NCBI GenBank assembly: GCA_018644785.1
Contig: JABGPV010000248.1
Coordinates: forward strand, 1-7,359
Reading direction: 5' to 3'
DNA from: Deltaproteobacteria bacterium
GTDB taxonomy: Bacteria; Desulfobacterota; DSM-4660; Desulfatiglandales; Desulfatiglandaceae
DNA length: 7,359 nucleotides
Shown: positions 5,783 through 7,359 of the stretch, in pieces
How positions within the stretch are numbered: position 1 is the stretch's first letter
Layout of the letters: each line of letters starts with the position of its first letter
Made by a program: the position numbers and the translations under genes
Notes under the pieces: generated by a model
What the model saw: only the letters and a program-made list of their open reading frames with translations
What the model was told of the DNA's origin: nothing
Databases searched by the model: none

Positions 5783-6979
5783 ATGATCATGAATAAAATG
5801 ATGACACGCAATGAATTCCTGAAATCCGCGGCTCTGGGGGCCTCAGCCCTTCTGTGCGCCGGGACGGGGTATGGTTTTTTGGGGAAAAGCGCCAATTGCA
5901 CCGGCAGCATCAAAGGGCACATCACGAGAGATGATGCGCCGGAAAAACCCTGGAAATGGGCCATTGAAGGCTTTCACTATACCTCCCGCGGAAAGAAGGT
6001 CCAGTGCCAGGTGTGCCCCAACCGCTGCATCCTGGCGCCCGGGGACCGCAGTATCTGCCGTTCCAAAGTCAATATCCGGGGGAAGCTCTATTCCCTGGCC
6101 TACGGAAACCCCTGTGCGGTACATCTGGATCCCATTGAAAAAAAACCCCTGACCCACTTTTATCCGCGCACCCAGGCCTTTTCAATCGCCACCACCGGCT
6201 GTAACTTCAGGTGTTTGAACTGCCAGAACTGGGAAATTTCCCAGAAAAAACCGGAGCAAGTGGAACATATGACCCTCTTTCCAGAAGAAGTCGTGCAAAT
6301 GGCCAAGGAAAAAGGGGCCCGTTCCATTGCCTACACCTACTCGGAGCCGACCACCTTTTATGAATACATGTTTGATACCGCCAGGCTGGCGCGACAGGCA
6401 AACCTCAAAAACGTGCTCATCAGCAACGGCTACATCAATGGCAAACCCCTCACGAGCTTCTGCCGATACCTGGACGGGGGCAACATAAACCTCAAAAGCT
6501 TTGACAATGCCATCTACAAATGCCTTAACGGCGGAACCCTTCACCCGGTTCTGGAAACCTTCAAAACCCTTCACGAACAGGGGGTCTGGTTTGAAATGAC
6601 CACCCTGGTGGTACCCACATACGTGGATAAACCGGAAATGATCAAACGCATGTGCGCGTGGATATTGAAGAACCTGGGGCCGAATTATCCCCTTCATTTT
6701 CTGAGGTTTTTCCCCCAGTATAGACTGAACCGGCTTCCGGCCACGCCCATTTTAGCCCTTGAAGAATTGCGAAAAATTGCTCTGGCCGAGGGTATCCGGT
6801 ATGTGTATCTGGGCAATGTCCCGGGCCATGCGGGCACCCAGACCTATTGTCATCAGTGCCGGAAGGTAATCGTTGGCAGAAACGGTTACCGGATCAAGGA
6901 AATCCATATGAAGGATGGCAAATGCACCTACTGCGGAACCTCCATTCCGGGGCGGTGGGATCGGGTATCAACAGATTAA
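5783..6979 (+). CDS. amrS: AmmeMemoRadiSam system radical SAM enzyme with Tat-like leader
   Basis: The 398-residue protein is a radical SAM enzyme of the PflA-like group found with AMMECR1 and Memo. The cluster motif C-x3-C-x2-C is TGCNFRCLNCQNW, with C140, C144 and C147. A family-typical N-terminal Cys group is C75, C78, C82 and C92 (CQVCPNRC...IC). A C-terminal zinc-ribbon-like region has C356/C359 and C381/C384. Conserved YTYSEPT (184-190), NINLKSF (234-240) and LGNVPGHAGTQTYC (343-356) also fit. The reaction is unknown. Residues 1-35 look like a Tat leader, TRNEFLKSAALGASALL, but with Arg-Asn where Arg-Arg is expected. Several Met codons (5783, 5789, 5798, 5801) could be the start; only a weak GGGTGA lies upstream. 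It is the last gene of the operon. No Memo gene is seen in the window. Confidence 0.94.
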   Translation: MIMNKMMTRNEFLKSAALGASALLCAGTGYGFLGKSANCTGSIKGHITRDDAPEKPWKWAIEGFHYTSRGKKVQCQVCPNRCILAPGDRSICRSKVNIRGKLYSLAYGNPCAVHLDPIEKKPLTHFYPRTQAFSIATTGCNFRCLNCQNWEISQKKPEQVEHMTLFPEEVVQMAKEKGARSIAYTYSEPTTFYEYMFDTARLARQANLKNVLISNGYINGKPLTSFCRYLDGGNINLKSFDNAIYKCLNGGTLHPVLETFKTLHEQGVWFEMTTLVVPTYVDKPEMIKRMCAWILKNLGPNYPLHFLRFFPQYRLNRLPATPILALEELRKIALAEGIRYVYLGNVPGHAGTQTYCHQCRKVIVGRNGYRIKEIHMKDGKCTYCGTSIPGRWDRVSTD

Positions 6980-6980
6980 C

Positions 6981-7104
6981 GTCCAACATCGAACGCCCAA
7001 CGTTGAACATCGAATGAAAAAGGTGAATGTAGAATATTGAAGGTCTTGTTTTTTTCCATCTCATTCACCATTCGATGTTGGGCGTTCGATGTTCAATGTT
7101 CATA
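6981..7104. repeat. Opposed heptanucleotide arrays forming a long imperfect inverted repeat
   Basis: From 6981 to 7015 run five contiguous 7-bp units of pattern NNNNAAC (for example GTCCAAC, ATCGAAC), the last ending AAT. From 7070 to 7104 run five units of the reverse-complement pattern GTTNNNN (for example GTTGGGC, GTTCGAT), the first beginning ATT. The arms pair over 6991-7015 and 7070-7088 with one whole 7-nt unit extra on the left. An inner stem GGTGAATG (7022-7029) with CATTCACC (7062-7069) extends it. A T7 run lies in the loop near 7050. It sits 1 bp after the radical SAM stop and 15 bp from the stop of the converging gene, so it could act as a bidirectional terminator or be a dispersed intergenic repeat. 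Confidence 0.85.
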
Positions 7105-7119
7105 AGTTTTACCCCGATC

Positions 7120-7356
7120 TTAAGCGTCTTTATTCTCCGATGGGGACGCAGAGTCCTCTCCAAAAGCGCTGCAGTGGTGCTGAAACATGGCCCACTGCCC
7201 CCGACTGCCGTCCCAGGGCTCGCCCCCACATTCCCCCAGGGCATGGGGGCTGTTGTGCTGGGCGCCGTTTTTAAAAAAATGGAAACTGCGGCATCTGCGG
7301 CAGCAGATCAGATCATCAGGGTCTTGTTTTATTTGGGGATGGGTTTTATGGGCCAT
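7120..7356 (-). CDS. Small Cys-rich hypothetical protein
   Basis: The 78-residue frame from an ATG at 7356 to TAA at 7120-7122 has a non-random pattern: ICCRRC (C18, C19, C22), then NSPHALGEC (C43), EPWDGSRGQW (47-56) and FQHHC (C62). The spacing C-x2-C...C...C with conserved-looking Trp, Gly and His suggests a metal-binding mini-domain. I have seen similar short Cys-rich proteins associated with Desulfobacterota, but I cannot name a family. Only 3 bp lie between the ATG and the window edge and the frame stays open there, so the true start may be further upstream and no RBS can be judged. The gene converges with the radical SAM gene across the heptanucleotide repeat. The 7-bp inverted repeat GCCCCCA/TGGGGGC at about 7222-7250 lies in its coding part. 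Confidence 0.55.
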   Translation of the reverse strand: MAHKTHPQIKQDPDDLICCRRCRSFHFFKNGAQHNSPHALGECGGEPWDGSRGQWAMFQHHCSAFGEDSASPSENKDA

Positions 7357-7359
7357 TCG

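Noticed and set aside
5106..5786. A 226-codon plus-strand frame overlapping the end of the membrane protein gene
   Set aside because: It is a His/Arg/Gly-rich shadow of the hydrophobic coding frame with no independent support.
6182..6697. A 171-codon minus-strand frame inside the radical SAM gene
   Set aside because: It is antisense to conserved radical SAM motifs.
6995..7083. GCCCAAC...GTTGGGC as a third perfect attC core pair
   Set aside because: The boxes fit RYYYAAC/GTTRRRY exactly, but they are members of the heptanucleotide arrays, and other units of the arrays fit nearly as well, so the match is explained by the repeat.
1..7359. CRISPR arrays, tRNA or rRNA genes
   Set aside because: No regularly spaced long direct repeats, cloverleaf or rRNA-like sequence was seen by eye.

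Overview
The window looks like a piece of chromosome from an anaerobic bacterium, most likely a Desulfobacterota (sulfate-reducer type). This is inferred from the gene style: a split-barrel/2[4Fe-4S] redox protein, an AmmeMemoRadiSam-type operon, a Cys-rich small protein, and an intergenic heptanucleotide repeat. No ribosomal RNA or other taxonomic marker is present, so the assignment is tentative.

Layout. (1) Positions 1-775, minus strand: endonuclease III (nth, GTG start) followed 25 bp later by the first 36 codons of a lipoprotein that runs off the window. A possible promoter for the pair lies at 833-861. (2) Positions about 839-1501: a gene graveyard. It holds a tyrosine-recombinase-like N-terminal scrap (minus strand), the C-terminal part of a REP-associated tyrosine transposase (plus strand) and the C-terminal end of a response-regulator receiver domain (plus strand), none with an intact gene. 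(3) Positions 1520-2886: two small plus-strand genes, each followed by a hairpin element. Gene one is a flavin split-barrel protein fused to a 2[4Fe-4S] ferredoxin. Gene two is an apparent in-frame chimera of a DUF4258 toxin and a YgiT-type antitoxin. The hairpins at 1520-1580 and 2377-2438 resemble integron attC sites, so this stretch may be a small or relict cassette array. (4) Positions 2888-6979: a compact three-gene operon made of an AMMECR1-domain protein with an N-terminal signal peptide, a 715-residue multi-spanning membrane protein with a central spermidine-synthase-like SAM-binding domain, and an AmmeMemoRadiSam-type radical SAM enzyme with a Tat-like leader. (5) Positions 6981-7104: two opposed arrays of 7-bp units forming a long imperfect inverted repeat. 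(6) Positions 7120-7356, minus strand: a small Cys-rich protein converging on the operon.

The most interesting unit is the operon. AMMECR1 and AmmeMemoRadiSam radical SAM proteins are known partners (normally with Memo, absent here) and are usually thought of as cytoplasmic. Here both carry hydrophobic N-terminal leaders and they flank a polytopic membrane protein, which suggests a membrane- or envelope-associated version of a system whose chemistry is poorly understood. The second point of interest is the candidate cassette region with its toxin-antitoxin chimera.
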